Source: Stichopus chloronotus
Taxonomy: Eukaryota; Echinodermata; Holothuroidea; Aspidochirotida; Stichopodidae
Reading direction: 5' to 3'
DNA length: 64,000 nt
Assembly: GCA_021234535.1 (NCBI GenBank)
Contig: CM037839.1
Location: 29,589,475-29,653,474, forward strand
Made by a program: the position numbers and the translations under genes. The number at the start of each line of letters is the position of its first letter. Positions within the stretch are counted from its first letter, which is position 1. This document shows, in pieces, positions 1 to 13,100 of the stretch. Under the pieces are notes generated by a model. It was not told the DNA's origin. It saw nothing but the letters and a program-made list of their open reading frames with translations, and searched no databases.

Positions 1-397
1 GTATCTGAATATGGCATTCATATCTGTCTAACACCAGAACTGGCAAACTTCCTATGTCTTGGTTACTATGCCCTTATTTGACTATGCTTTTCTTTCTTGC
101 AACTGGTAAATTTCTTGTCCTACCCCCGCATCTACAAATTTATCACAGTCTAGAGTCAGTATTTTCCTTTGTAATCTTTGAGCTGCAGTATATTCCTAAC
201 TGCTGATGGCCCCATAAAGAACTATCTTTCTAGAAACCATGTTGTGTACCCTATGTATAGTGCCATTTCATTGAGACTCTAACCTCTTAGAGACATGTCA
301 AGATCTTTTATCTCCCTCCTCCTTATACCCAATGTTCCCTCTCTGACTACTACTACTGTATTCCTGACAAGTGTGTCTCTTTTCTCAAAACATGCAG
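1..397 (+). other. Intronic sequence of the PGAP6/TMEM8 gene (left edge)
   Basis: No exon that I can support lies here. The first supported coding exon begins after the AG at 396-397, and its first two bases complete a split codon, so at least one more upstream exon must lie to the left of the window or be unrecognised in this stretch. Confidence 0.5.
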
Positions 398-3300
398 ATT
401 GTACATACACCCACAGGACTAACATGTATGCGACAGAAGAAACAGAGGTACGGGAAGAATTTTCAAAGGTTCTGTATTCCTCGGTACCAATTTTGTTTGG
501 TAACAACTCCACGATGTCTCTTTTTGAGGCTGCATCAGATGATGACCTTGAAGAAACTTCCTGTGCTCCTTTCTACCCTCTTGTTTTGGTGAAGACTTCC
601 TCCAGTTCCTCAAAAAAGTTTGTGAAGATGGCAGAAAATAAAACTGATGTGTACCCTGTCCAATCACAGAAACCCATAGTTATGACCTTTGACCTAGACC
701 CCATCGAGGATGTCGGTGGACTCTTGGTGGTTGATGTCAATGCATCCGATCTTCCAGTTAGTATCCTGAATTGAATTTGTGTCATACCATTATCTCTTAT
801 TTTATCTTGTCTCGTGTACAGTCTAGATCAAGATTGCCTTTTGCTACCTGTAATTTGCAAGTAAATGGTCAAGATCCTTACTAATGTAATGAAATAAAAG
901 GCAAGCTTTACAGAGTACTTTTTAAGGTCCGGAAAGATTTGCCTACTGACTTAATGATGTGCTAGAATTATTGAAACATACTTTGAAGCCACAATGGAAT
1001 TTTCCATCCTTGTTTATGTTTTACTTGGTGTCCATGGGTGAAACGTCAGCAGATTATAGCAGATACATTGCATGGAGATTGGTCACATGCCATTAAGAGA
1101 TAAAGCCACTTGCATTTTATGTCATTATACTGTCTTCTTTTTGTTTGTGAGAAAAAAAACTAGAGAAATAGATTTCTATTTATTTTGCCTTTTCCATCAT
1201 TCAGTTTACCCTTGAAGTCAATATGCCTCCATTTATTTACATCTTAGTCCTTATTTGTACATATTCATATGAAGAAACTTTGCATCTACAGACTTTGAGA
1301 AACACAATATTCTTGATTGGCAGCTGTGTAAAGCATCGCATAAGATCATATGGTTGTATCATAATGAACATTTTTATTACCACTCCATGCTGTGTTCATG
1401 TATTTATGTGCTTCACACTCTCAGCCATCACAGGTTTGTATTCTTCAGCCACATTTTATATTTTCAAATGTCTCTCCATAGAATCCATACATACAGTTTT
1501 GCCTTCAGCAGATGGGACCAGCTATAAAGGATAACATTAACTTTAGCTGTGAGAGCGAGAAGATTATCCAGGGCAACCTCTCCCTATCCAAGAGAGAGCG
1601 TTGGATAATGCCATTCCCTGTGGTTGGATCATTGTATTTGACCCTCCAAGTGGACTGTTTTCAGGAATCAGATGAGTAAGTTGAGAGAAAGAGAGGAGAC
1701 CCTTCTGAGAACAAAATCTTTGAACAATTGTTTTTCTTGTTGTCTTGATGTGGTATATAATATCTTACCCACTTTATTTCTCTCTTTGCCTTTCTGGCAT
1801 GTGATCTGCTTCGTTAAGTCTTCTTGTTTTCATCTTGTCATTGTGTTCATATCCATAAATGCTTTCAGTCCTATACAGCAACAGATCAGATGAGTGTGTA
1901 GGAGAACTCGGGAATGAGCAAATGAATGAGAGTCCACAAATGAACCAATGAAGCAACCTGTTTGCCTTAACTTGTATTCATGTATTATGTGTTTTGGGGA
2001 TTGCTATGTCTCCATTAGAAATAAAAGTATCACAAACTAATGAGATTCAATTCCAATGTGTTTACACCCCACAGAGTCTATTCTGTATACATGTAGATAT
2101 GTGAACAGTCTGTATGTTCTTTAGCATTTTGTGACTCCTAAACAACTTGGTTTTCTTTAATGGTTCTCTTTCTGCTTCACAGTCCTACTGACTGCGGGGA
2201 AGATGCAGAAGTCATTGTGAATTTGTCACTAGATCAGCAATGTATTGGAAGTTGTGGGAAGAATGGCCAGTGTTCCATCCGGTACCGCTCAGGGATACAA
2301 TTCTTCTATTGCCGATGTTTTTATGGTATGGCACAGTCTGTTGTCTTAGTTTGTATTTAACCCAGAGTGGCGTCTAGGAATGTTATCAACTTTGTGTAGC
2401 TGCGTTGAAGTGATATCAGAGATAGCCTTATTCTTGTAAGTTGTGGAAAACAGTCCAATTTTGCAATAATGTGTGATGTCCTTCTTGTGCTACTCACAGT
2501 ACTTGCTTTGGTTTTCTTTCCAAATTAAAAAGTTTTAACCTTGAAAAGTTTACTATCTCCTTACAGTGCACATTGAATGGAGAGGTAAAAATGATGGCAT
2601 GAGTTTGAAGAAACTAAAAATGTAGCCATCTTGCTTTGTATGTTTTCCTCTAGTCCCCAATATTACACTAGTGCTGTGCATAGTTGTTTTTACCTATGCG
2701 ATGACCAAAAATGATGAAAGTTTCTACAACTTACCAAAATGGCATAAACTTGCAAAAAATTTGACCTCTTGTTTTGAAAATATTGGTCCTTACTATGAAC
2801 ACAACGTCATGCCTACAATTTCCTCCCATACAGTTATCGTGTGTTCTGTGCTGAGAAAAATCTGCTGTGATTTTATATTGCATTCCCTCCACTGCTGTGC
2901 AAAGATTAGGCTACTCAAACCTTGAAGTTTGTTTGCAGTTTCTCCAAACTCACGCCATCACTTTTAGTCACCCTATAACAGTAAGACAGTGATCTCATTA
3001 TGTGACAAGTTGCAATGTCTTTTCAAAAACAGATTTTTAAATTTTATTTTTAATTCAGAGCTATGACATCACACTAATCATGAAGGCATGATCAATTTCT
3101 TGTCGCTCAATCACCATCCAATGAGCATGTCTTTGGAGATGTGAGCCTTTTACATCTGTCATTTTCTAGGTTACCAGGGCTTTGCTTGCACAGATGATTC
3201 TGAGGCTTGGACAAGAGCTTACTACCTTGTTCGTGTCTTGCTCCTGACGCTCAGTAACATTGTGTTTCTTGTAGCCACCATATTTGCAATATACAGATAC

Positions 3301-6300
3301 CACTTTGCTGAGTCTGTGTCATACTTTGCTACCACTGTCTTTTCAACAGTAAGTAACCTAACACATTACCTTTATGAGAAGTTTGTGCCTAATTTTTATA
3401 ATCAGTAACACTTTCGTCTGTTGTTAAGGTGTCTTTTACAGTATACCATCATGCCTTTTTGCAAGCCTTTTTCAAGTTGTACTTTCTGTATCTTATGACT
3501 TAAGTTGATTTTACAAGATGCAATACTGCTACTTTTGTAAGTAATGAAAAGGTTGATGTAAAAACTTTCCTGTTTGTTGCCTTTCAGCTATACCATGCCT
3601 GTGACTCCAGCAGGGTGTGTGTTATGGACTATGACACTCTTCAGTTCTGTGACTTCTACTCATCATTCATGTCAGTCCTTCTGACGTTGATCGCCATGGC
3701 GAGGCTCAACCCAACACTGAAAGCTACTGTCCACATGATAGGTGCCTATCTACAAATCATGAATATTTATGTTAATTGCATACTTCTTCTCTTTCTTGAT
3801 TTAGCGCCAGAAGCCTGTACCTTATCCTCCATCTATATTTTTGATATTTCCATTTAATCTTTCAACTCAATGACTCTGAGGAGAAATACAGCGCTTTTGC
3901 ATACCTACCTCGTAGAATGTCTTCACCAAATAGATGAAGGGAAATTAGTCTGATGGATCTGACAAAATTGGTGAATAACGTCTTGTGAAGTTTATAAATA
4001 TATCTGTCATAGGGTGTACAGGACTAACTATGCAAACTTTCCTTTCAACGGATATTTCGCCGTACAGTTATGCACCGCATACAAAGCAAGAAATATTCCT
4101 TGCTAAGGGATTTATTCAGACCACTGAAAATAAACAATTGAATGAATGGATAAAGCAATGACTTATATAATTGTCAAGTATTTTTAAGTGCAAAGTGAAA
4201 TTATTATAGTTTTTGTATTTTTTTTTGTCATTGTTGTTGTTGCAGGTGCCTTTTTTGTTGCATTCGCTGCAAAGTATGACAGGTTCAGCCTCTGGGCTAT
4301 CCTTGTCCCTCTCTCTGCTGGTCTGGGGGTCGTCTTGGTCTCCTGGGTGAGATGACATTTCATTCTGCTAATTCATAAATGTAGAAGATGACATTTAGAG
4401 CTCAGTATCACAAATATTAAAGACCTGTCAACATTTTAATATTTTTGCCCATCTCCATTCTTGCAAACATTCAAAACTGAAGACTTCAAAAGTAATGGAA
4501 AAACAGGCAAATTGGCATCCCAAACTTACAATAATGCATCATGGTATAGGATACATTACCAAACTTCAAATCAAGCTCATCATCTCAGAAGTTACACATA
4601 TTCAGTATTGCATTAACTCATCTACCAATCATAGTATTTGTATTTTTGATTCCTTGCCGTAAGCAGGGGAATCTATGCAGTCCTGATGTCATGTGTGGGT
4701 ATGTATGTGTGTGTGTGTATGGGTGTGTGTGTGTGTGATGGTTGCTCGTAAACACTCTACCTCAAAAAGGGTAACTCTGAGTATTTTCATTTTTGGCATG
4801 AAGGTTGCCCATATTGAGTAGATGATCCCTATTGTTTTTGGTGTCCAAATCTTGCATATTAATGAGGTTATGGGGTAAAACATAAAAAATTTTAAAACTG
4901 CCATAGTTCCTTATCCGTAGGTCAGATTTCTTTTAAACTTGATAAGGTTGTCTGTTATTAACAGGTTCATGACCCTGTGAAATTTAATGCTTATCAATAG
5001 AGAGGAAGGGATAATTTTTCACTATAAAACAATGATAATAGCCTAAACACCATTATTGTGGTTATTATAAACTACCATACAAATCTATATTGGGCTAGAT
5101 TGTACCAAATTACTATTGGCATTTGTTGATTCCTTACACACACTTAACTCAATAGGGATTGTTGTCATTGCAAACTTTCTTAAGCTGTTTCAGCCTAAGG
5201 TAGCCAATCAGGACCATGTCATGTTTGAAATATCATTTTCCCAGCCTATGGAAGCCACTCAGGACCATGTCATGTTTGAAATAGTATTTTCAATATACTG
5301 CATTTGTAAGTAGAGAATAACTTTTTACTTTTCAAACACTCCCTCAGAGGCCTCCATAGGTTGTCTCAGTAACTGGGAGGTCATGGGGTCAGATAGCTGT
5401 CACCTGTGCTTCATTTGTCTCTTTGATAGAACAAAGCTGACTCCTGCCCAGTCTACCACTGACTGTCTCCTGTGTATATTAAGTCATTCCATAAATATTT
5501 ACTAGTATGAGAATAATATGCAGTTACTGTATATATCATCAGAAATACAAGTAGCAAGATGCATTGCTGAGTCTCCAGTGTGTTTTCTCAAAATCTTACA
5601 ATGGCGATGAAGATGGGATCCTTTTATTAAGGCCTCTGAAAACCTTCAAGGAAGACCTTAATACTAGAAGAAAATTGATTAAATTCTGACAATTAAAATG
5701 TCCTATCCACTTTTTCCTGAGTTCAGTCTCGGAGATAATTCGGATCATGCAAGTACTGGCATGCAGTGGGAGAAATGGCTACTTCGATTGGAAAACTTCT
5801 TCATTGCATTTGATATCAAGGATGAAGCTCGTAAAAGGGCAATGTTACTTCATTTTGGAGGGGAAAGCATAGCTGAAATATTTCAAACACTTAATGAAAC
5901 TGGAGACTCTACAGATTATGACACAGCAAAAACCAAGCTGATGGAATATTTTCAACTTATAAAAAATACTGAATACGCGATTTTCAAGTTTCGTCAAGCG
6001 AAGCAAGGGGAAGGCGAAACGTTGGATGTGTTTACCACCAGGCTGAGGCAATTAGCAAATTATTGTCAGTTTATGGATATAGATAAAGAAATCAAATCAC
6101 ATATAATTCAAAGTTGCAGTTCGTCACGATTGTGGACGAAGAGTGGTGAAGGAACCGAACCGAAACTTAACTGAGATATTTGACTTAGGGAGAGCACTTA
6201 TGAGCTCGGATCAAAATGCTACAGAAATTGAAGGACCAAAAGTGGAAGCAGTACAAAGTAAACTACCGAAAAACTGGGACAGTACCAAAAAGAAATGGTA

Positions 6301-7137
6301 CAAACAAAGCCCAGTGTTGGAAATGTGGTAGTGACTTTCCAGAAGGGTAACGTTGACTGATATCATACTGTCTGTACCTGATGTGTGGGTTGGCCATACT
6401 GGGTAGGTGATCCCTATTGCTTTTGGTGGACGTCAAATGTCACGGTCATGTCAGGTAACCCAAAATAAAGATCATTTTGAATTAAAGGCTTGTGGTGTAT
6501 CAAGAAAAATAACTGCAGTTGATCTTATACTTGTCATGTGGATAATTCAACTTTGTTATAATATAACCATGTGGCAAGGAATCACAAAGCCTTTTGGCTT
6601 TCTGGTTAAATTCTATATTAGCATTAAATCATTTCCTTCTAAAATCAGTACACCTTTCCAATGTTATATTTTTTATGAATGTCAAAAGAATCGTGATATA
6701 AATTGTTCTTGTTTAATGTGTCTATGGAAGGAATAAATTTGAAACGTGCACTCCATGACTCATCAGATATGTTCATCCAGTGTGTGCCGTCAGATGTAGT
6801 ATATTTTTTGCCTACCATTCCTCTGTAGGGATACAAGATGTATCAACGGAAAGAGCTTTACCCCTCAAAGAAGCGCTGGCTTCTCTTTATATTACCGGGA
6901 ACAGTTCTGGCTTTAATAGGACTAATCTTCACAGCAGCTCTGGAAACAGAAGAAAACTACTTCATCACACACAGCATGTGGCACATATGCATAGGGCTGA
7001 GCGCCCTCTTCCTCCTACCTCCTAAACCCACCCAGTTAAAGAGGCATGCCTCTGAGAGGGAGTTGCTGGATGTTAATGTATTACCAACTCAGAATGCAGA
7101 TGGTCCAGAACCCTACTCTTTCATGACTGGTGAATGA
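398..7137 (+). CDS. PGAP6: TMEM8 / PGAP6-family membrane protein, 3' part (N-terminus outside window)
   Basis: Seven coding exons: 398-756, 1509 (or 1512)-1675, 2183-2325, 3170-3348, 3588-3741, 4246-4346 and 6829-7137 (stop TGA 7135-7137). All have GT-AG borders and the phases join cleanly; the visible part is about 470 codons, so about 300 N-terminal residues are missing compared with human TMEM8A. Exon 3-4 gives an EGF-like module (C-I-G-S-C-G-K-N-G-Q-C and later C-R-C, closing at FACTDD). A seven-span membrane domain follows, beginning near VLLLTLSNIVFLVA and ending at a His-rich HSMWH before LLPP. The CREST signature is kept: Ser and His in FSTLYHACD, Asp in YDTLQFCDF, and the two His of HSMWH. 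In mammals PGAP6 is a GPI-specific phospholipase A2 at the cell surface that sheds GPI-anchored proteins. The preserved polar residues suggest the enzyme is active, but whether it matches TMEM8A or TMEM8B cannot be decided. It runs tail-to-tail with FBXW9. Confidence 0.9.
4648..4920 (+). repeat. 5' part of the hairpin-ended 145-bp-core repeat (locus a)
   Basis: This lies in PGAP6 intron 6. It opens with a hairpin (GATTCC at 4648-4653 pairs with GGAATC at 4668-4673, and an inner TGC/GCA also pairs). TATGCAGTC, a TG-rich microsatellite (about 4700-4738), and a single monomer with the diagnostic words GGGTAACT and ATTGAGTAGATGATCCCTA follow. It decays near 4920 into unrelated sequence. It is the same family as the repeats at 6335, 40240, 41912, 47540 and 58560. 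Confidence 0.75.
5191..5293 (+). repeat. 51-bp tandem duplication
   Basis: Two adjacent copies start at 5191 and 5242 and share CAGCCTA and GGACCATGTCATGTTTGAAA, with a handful of substitutions. It is intronic and of no evident function. The period is a multiple of three, so both copies stay open in one frame, but nothing suggests that they are coding. Confidence 0.7.
5362..5601 (+). mobile_element. Putative LTR remnant with primer-binding site (Ty3-type)
   Basis: The segment ending in ...TCTTACA at 5600 is followed at 5602 by TGGCGATGAAGATGGGAT. This resembles the tRNA primer-binding start (TGG...) used by Ty3/gypsy elements, and 96 bases later the gag-like reading frame begins. A TATA-like tatatta lies near 5474. 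The left LTR edge is a guess (a TGT at 5362), and no matching 3' LTR was found downstream. Confidence 0.4.
5698..6344 (+). pseudogene. Truncated, frameshifted Ty3/gypsy-type gag fragment
   Basis: The first frame (5698-6174) has typical gag capsid content: an early W-x-x-W-L-x-R-L-E-N-F segment, then a conserved stretch around E-Y-A-I-F-K-F-R-Q-A, and T-R-L-R-Q-L-A. A frame change near 6120-6145 moves the match to a second frame. A zinc-knuckle start (C-W-K-C-G) appears in a third frame near 6312-6330. Homology then stops within a few codons, exactly where the 145-bp repeat begins. No protease, reverse transcriptase or integrase is present. It sits in sense inside PGAP6 intron 6. The element is an old, dead insertion in the host genome. 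Confidence 0.75.
6335..6605 (+). repeat. 3' part of the 145-bp-core repeat (locus b, subfamily 1 terminus)
   Basis: It begins inside the shared word CCAGAAGGGTAAC and contains one degenerate monomer (GTGTGGGTTGGCCATACTGG, GATCCCTATTG). It then carries a 3' module that matches 41050-41180 nearly base for base (GATCTTATACTTGTCATGTGG, AACCATGTGGCAAGGAATCA). The match ends at a terminal hairpin AAAGCC-TTTT-GGCTTT (6586-6601) directly followed by CTGG (6602-6605). Beyond that the two loci diverge, which sets the element's 3' boundary. Confidence 0.75.
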
Positions 7138-10100
7138 TGGAACTTTCTCTAAAGTTTGAAACCTTGTAGGCTGTATGCTGGATTTATGGTTTCATTAACA
7201 CTTTTTACACAGTGGAACTTCTCGAAAATTCCAGATGCTTGTCGGAACATTGAAAGACGGGTTGCAAATCTCAATCCTTACAGAATGATTTTCAGGTGAG
7301 ACATGTGTTAATGTCAATCTCTATATCAAATGGTTTTCAACCTGTTTCTTCAGTGTATTCAAGTAGTATAGATCATCAATGATTTGTTCCTCTAAGCTGG
7401 ACGTGAGAAATGTATTTCGTAAAGGGCAATGGGGCGTCGAGAATATACCAACATTGCATACAAAGAAAATAGCTTTAATCATTGTTTAACCACTTAAACC
7501 ACTTAGGCTCATCAATAAACATCTGCAAAAGCTTCATCTCCTCAACACATTATGCACATGATGAGTAATGGGAGATGCATCATTTGAATTTTGAAAAGTT
7601 TGGGTGAACACATTATTGTTGAGCAACAAAAAACTGAATTTCTATCTGTGAGAAACTTAATACTTGAAAAGAAGGCTACTTTCTTTCCTTATTTTGAATA
7701 ATCCATCATTCTATGGACACAAACATTGGTCTTGAAAATATGGTTGTTTTCTGTAAAACAATTCCATAAAGTCATTGTAGCTGGGTGTGCAACCTCATCA
7801 AGTTAGAATTACATTTTATTGCCTACATTTAATATCCTCCTCCCATCTGTGGTATGCATGCTCCAGGATGTAACTCCCTTCTTACTCCTTTACTGTTTGG
7901 TAGGTATAAATGTGGTAGTGAAGGAGTACTGATTTCGGAATCCACATAGTATATGGGAGTGTGCCCACATAACTCCCGATCTGTGTACAGGAATAGAGAT
8001 CTATGATTCCCCCTGCAAAGTCAGTTCCACAGGAATATTCAGACAGTTCTTGCAGGAAGGTGTTTGCTTAAATCCTTCCATCAAGAAATGTCATGTTCTT
8101 TTTTCCTTTTTTTTTCTCATTCTCTTTCCGCAATCGTGCAATACGGATGGTGAGATTTACAGTAGTCTCCCTTTTTTTCTCAAATCAGACTTAAAGAAGA
8201 GGCATATCAAGAAAGATCCCTTGCAAATTTCTACAGATATTGTACACTGCCTCTCATATAATGTTTATTTCCTGAATCCAATGACCAATTGTTCTCTTTT
8301 CCTGTCTTCAGTCCAAAAGCACCAATCAAAGGTTTCTGCAAATATATGGAAACTTGAAGCTGCTGTAATATTTTAGAAATGTACAATGTTGATGTTTTAT
8401 ACAGACATGAACAATCATGTATCATTATGTGAGATTGTCCGTTAAGTCATGCCATGATAATGGAACTTTCCATAGCATTCTCATTGTACCCAATTTATGT
8501 CAGAATAGACCAATCGTTGTGGTGACAGGAAGCACCATGGCATTGTTGAAATATACTGTCAGATCTAAAATACTGTTAGATTATCAATGGTATGTTAGCT
8601 TTTCTTTAGCCTGTGTTAAAATTATATCTAATAATATATAATACTATATAATCTAGTAATATATAATACTGCCAGAGGAAATCACCATGGTTACTGTCAG
8701 ATTGTGAGTGTCCCATGTGATTTGAGTCACTGTAACTGACAAGACATTAAAGGAGGATCAGTGTTTGCTCTCATCCAGTTCCTCCCATTGTACCTATGAC
8801 TTGATGGTTAAATCCGACAGACATTACATTTTAATGAGCACTGTCTCTGAGATCATCTGTATTAAATTAGTAAACAACACAGTTGGTGATGCCATACTGA
8901 TACTCACAGAGACTTTGCTAAGTGTTCTGCAGAAATACAGAAACAAGTGATGTAACTTTTTTTAGTCAGAACAAGAGAGGTAGGTTTGCAATTGTATCAG
9001 ATCGTGTAATCCACAAAAACTTACCCAAGTATTCCCTGCCAAAATTAACGCCAATGTAGCAGGTCCTTAAGTCACCATAGTTACATATTGTTCCAACAAT
9101 GGAGGGAGTATTCTGAAGTATTCTGCAGTGTAGGAGACTATCTGTACAAATGAAGAGTATGTGTGTGTAATATTTTTAGTTTCCTAAGTCACCGTAAGGT
9201 GTGAGATGGAAGCTGTAATGATATTGTATAGCTTTTGCTGAACATTACATAAACCAGACCTGGTCTCCAGTGTTTGAACATTCAAAGATATTTGTCCAGT
9301 TGGAGTCATTTTCATTTGATTGTCTATCATATTTTTTAACCTCTTTGATTTGATTGTGTTTTACATTTACCTCATTTTCTCCAACAATTGTCTTTTTTTT
9401 CCCTTTGTAATTTTTTTTTTCTTCTTGAAAGTTTGAGGTAGACAAAAACTTGTATGAACATTGAGCATATTTCTACCTTTAGCATTTCTAAAGAACTAGT
9501 CTTGAACAAGACTACAATTTGTTGTATTGAAACAATACAAAACAGTAAGCTGACTACTGATTTGTTTGTTTGTGTTAAAAACCTTCCTGTGACAAAAGTA
9601 TTTTAAATGAAACAGCATATTTTTTTGTACTGTCCACAATTCAAACCCCACACCAGTGTCTTGTTCATAACTCAAGAGATTGCTATGTGAGGAAAGACAG
9701 CTCTGGGCAAGAAAGATTTCCAGGTCTCTCAAGGTTACAGAATGATTTGTTGCACTGGCAAAGTACTGCGAAGAAGTCTTTGTCGTTGTTTGAAATGTGA
9801 ATGCTTATTTAACCTTGAAATTCGAAAACTTGAAAAATGACCAGTGTAAAAATTTAGATTGGGTTAACGGTAGATTGACCATAAAATATTGTGGAAATGA
9901 AGGTCAATGTTCCCTTTAGGACAGTGAAGATTATAGTGAAATGCAAAGGATATTCAACTTCACAGATTTAATGTAATATACCACTCTGTGAAATGGATAT
10001 TGTTTAAAATTGCACACAAAACATCTTACTGAGATCTGGTTTCCACCAATGAAGAGAGAAGTATTTCCTCAATTTTGGGTGAATTTCAATTTCCTTCAGT

Positions 10101-13100
10101 GGCAAATCCCTCGCTAAAATTATAAATTTGAAAACAAAAATAGCTTTCAGGAGATATTGTGACCATACAGTCCATGAATGTTTCAACCATTGAGAGAGAA
10201 TCAAAACCAAGTTAAGAAGCAATCATCTTTTGAGTATTCTTATTCATTTCCTTTAAACATTTTATCTTTTGGTAAATTTTTGAAGCATTTCAGTTCCAAA
10301 CAAGGGTAAAGGAAGGCAATTACAGAACAGTAAATTTATTGCTAAACAGTCATTTGTTTTAGTGTAATTATAAATTCCTAAATTTGCAAAGGGTCTGATC
10401 GCAGGTATTGTGATGTCACATGTGACAGATGATTAGTAAAGGACCATAAATTCAATAATTCAGTATCAAGGCATTCCTACGAGTTGCAAATTGCTTTTGT
10501 TTTCATTCAAATTATCTTGACTGTCTTCTCAGTGTAGTGCATGAATATTGTATTTTATCAATTTGATGAATTTTGTTAAGGTCATATTTGACAATAGTAC
10601 TAATGCATTGATATTATCGAGCTGTGATTAATTTTTATTTTCTTCCAAATGCCTTCTCTTAGACAAGGTAGCCAATTCTCCTGATACCTTGATTTCAGAA
10701 AATTATAATAATTTTTGTTTTATGTATATAGATATATATGCGACTTTCTCTAATAAATTGAAATATTTTTATTTATGATTTACTTGAAAAATTAAGCAGG
10801 CTGGATTCATATTTATGAGGGGATGCCTTGCCAAATTCATAAGTGTTTTTTCTTTCAGCAATCTGTAATGGTGTGTGTGTGAACCAAGGAATTTAACCAT
10901 GATGTCTCAAGAAAAGGTAACTGATTGTGCCTATGGAGATGCCTCTAGTTGAAGTCTGAAAACATTGGTATCGTAGTATCCCAAAAAGTCAACAGTTCCA
11001 TGATTCTCGAAGCTGTGTTGTTTGTAACATTTACAGTCAAAACTAGGTCAGGGTCTCACAATGTCTGAAGAAATGTTTTTTTTGTGTTTTTTTTTTTTTT
11101 TTGAGCTTTGAAGCCATTTTGGCAATCATATTTTGAAGCTGTTATTTTGAGACGAGGGTCTCAAAGATCTCTAAAGCAAAAGGGAGCTTTGAAGCTGTTT
11201 TGTTTGTCACATGTACATCAAAACAAGGTTGTAGTTTTAGAGTACCTCAAGAAGTAACAGTAGTACCCTCAAACTGGATTCCCAATGAAGAGATGACTGT
11301 TTGTTTTCATGAAAAAAAGGTCATGTAAAGATAAATTCTGAAAGTGTATCATGTTATCATAAGGCTTGAATTAGTCAAACTTCAAACCTAGTGTTTAGGT
11401 AGCCCTCAGTTAGTAGATGATCCCTACTATATGTGTTCAGCAGAAGATCTGAAACCACTGTAAACAAAATGTTGCAAGAATTGCAAGTTTGTCAAACTTC
11501 ACCATCTACTGAAAAATACAAAGTAGTTAGTGACTTAATATTCCCTCAACTTTCGTTTTTTTTTTTCCTAGAGGTCAAACATCATTTAGATATGCACAGG
11601 AAATTGTCTCTATTGCATATTTTAAACAGCATCTCATAAGTTGAACATTACTTGACCTTTTAAATGAAATTGTAGATGAACTTTAAATGGAATTGTAGAT
11701 GAACTTTTTCTCACTGAGATCAAACTGTCAATATGACGGATCTCAGTCTGATTACTGAAGGAGTGAACTATACTTCTATGTGAAGAGACACACATTAATC
11801 AATGGTGCCATAGTATGCAGCACATCTGGCTATTTCCTGTTGACATGTGTTGAAGTTTGAGGGGAAAAAAAAGAGGTTGCTCCAGCCCTCTAATTATTGG
11901 GGGGTGATGGGGAAAGAGTGGACAGGGGACTGTACCTCTAACAACTTTTTGCCAGGCATTTTTGGGGGGAGCGTTGAAAAATATCAACATTGCCATATGT
12001 GCCAAAGAAATCTGACGTGACTATGGGCCTAGTTTAGTCATTTGCCTAGGAACACAAGAACAGTCTAAGGAAAATCTGGGACTTGGAGGCCGGTGCATGT
12101 AATCAGTATTAAGCATTGGAGGTTGAAAAAATTCCAGTTGGTAATATATGGCATATTAATGGGAATGAGTCACTGTTCATAATTGCTCAATGTTAGTCAT
12201 GTTGTACAAGGAAGGAATCATCTTTGCTACTTTGTAGTCTGTATCACCATGATATGGCTGTCAGTTTGAGGGCTATGTGAATCTGTTGAGCTGTAATGAA
12301 TTGAGATCAGAATTAAGGAATGAAATCACATAAAATAAAACAATGATAGAAAACAATAGATTTTTTGCTTTCTTTGTATTCATATTCTTTGTTTGAGTTT
12401 AAAAAGAGATATTTGCATTTTCCTTGGAATTGTTCAATTATTAACATGCCCAATACAGGAAGAGGCAGAATCAATACCATTCAAACATTCAGCTAGCCTA
12501 CATCTTGATGCACTATCACTGGAGAAAAGATTCATGCCTCTATAATGTAATTGCTATCTTTGTATGTACAAGAAAATAAAACAGTCATCAGTTTGAACAT
12601 CAAATAAGCGATTAAAAATCTCTTGATCCAAACATCTAAAACATAATTTTGTAAAATGAGAGGTAGTGTGACAAATTATACAGTATTTCAAATTGTAATA
12701 TCTTTTATCACATCCAGTGTATCATCTTCATGATTTGCTGGACAACAAACTTTGTTTATGTGGCTACCAATGGGAATTGGGAAAGTCATTAAAAAGCATA
12801 AATACAAGCTGAGACTGCTACAAGTCTCCATAAAGACTGCCGTCAACTTTAAATGAATGCAAGGTACATACATATATATACTCTATGCCAAGATTTTAAA
12901 CAGAATGTAACAGGTAGTAATGCCCACCATAAGGAGGTATGTAACATGTTATGTGTTTAAATGTCATATTCAAGGACAGTGAATGTACTTTTGCCAGAAC
13001 GAAGTACAACGACAAGTATCGCGATCTAAGTATACTTTAAGGAATACATAATGAAGCTGAACTGAATGAATATTAACAGCGACTTTGCCTTTAATGTTAA

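Noticed and set aside
4689..4904. ORF with poly His-Thr
   Set aside because: Translation of a TG/CA microsatellite within a repeat.
5698..6344. Gag-like frame as a domesticated host gene
   Set aside because: It is frameshifted near 6120-6145, truncated at the zinc knuckle, and located within an intron without splice borders of its own.
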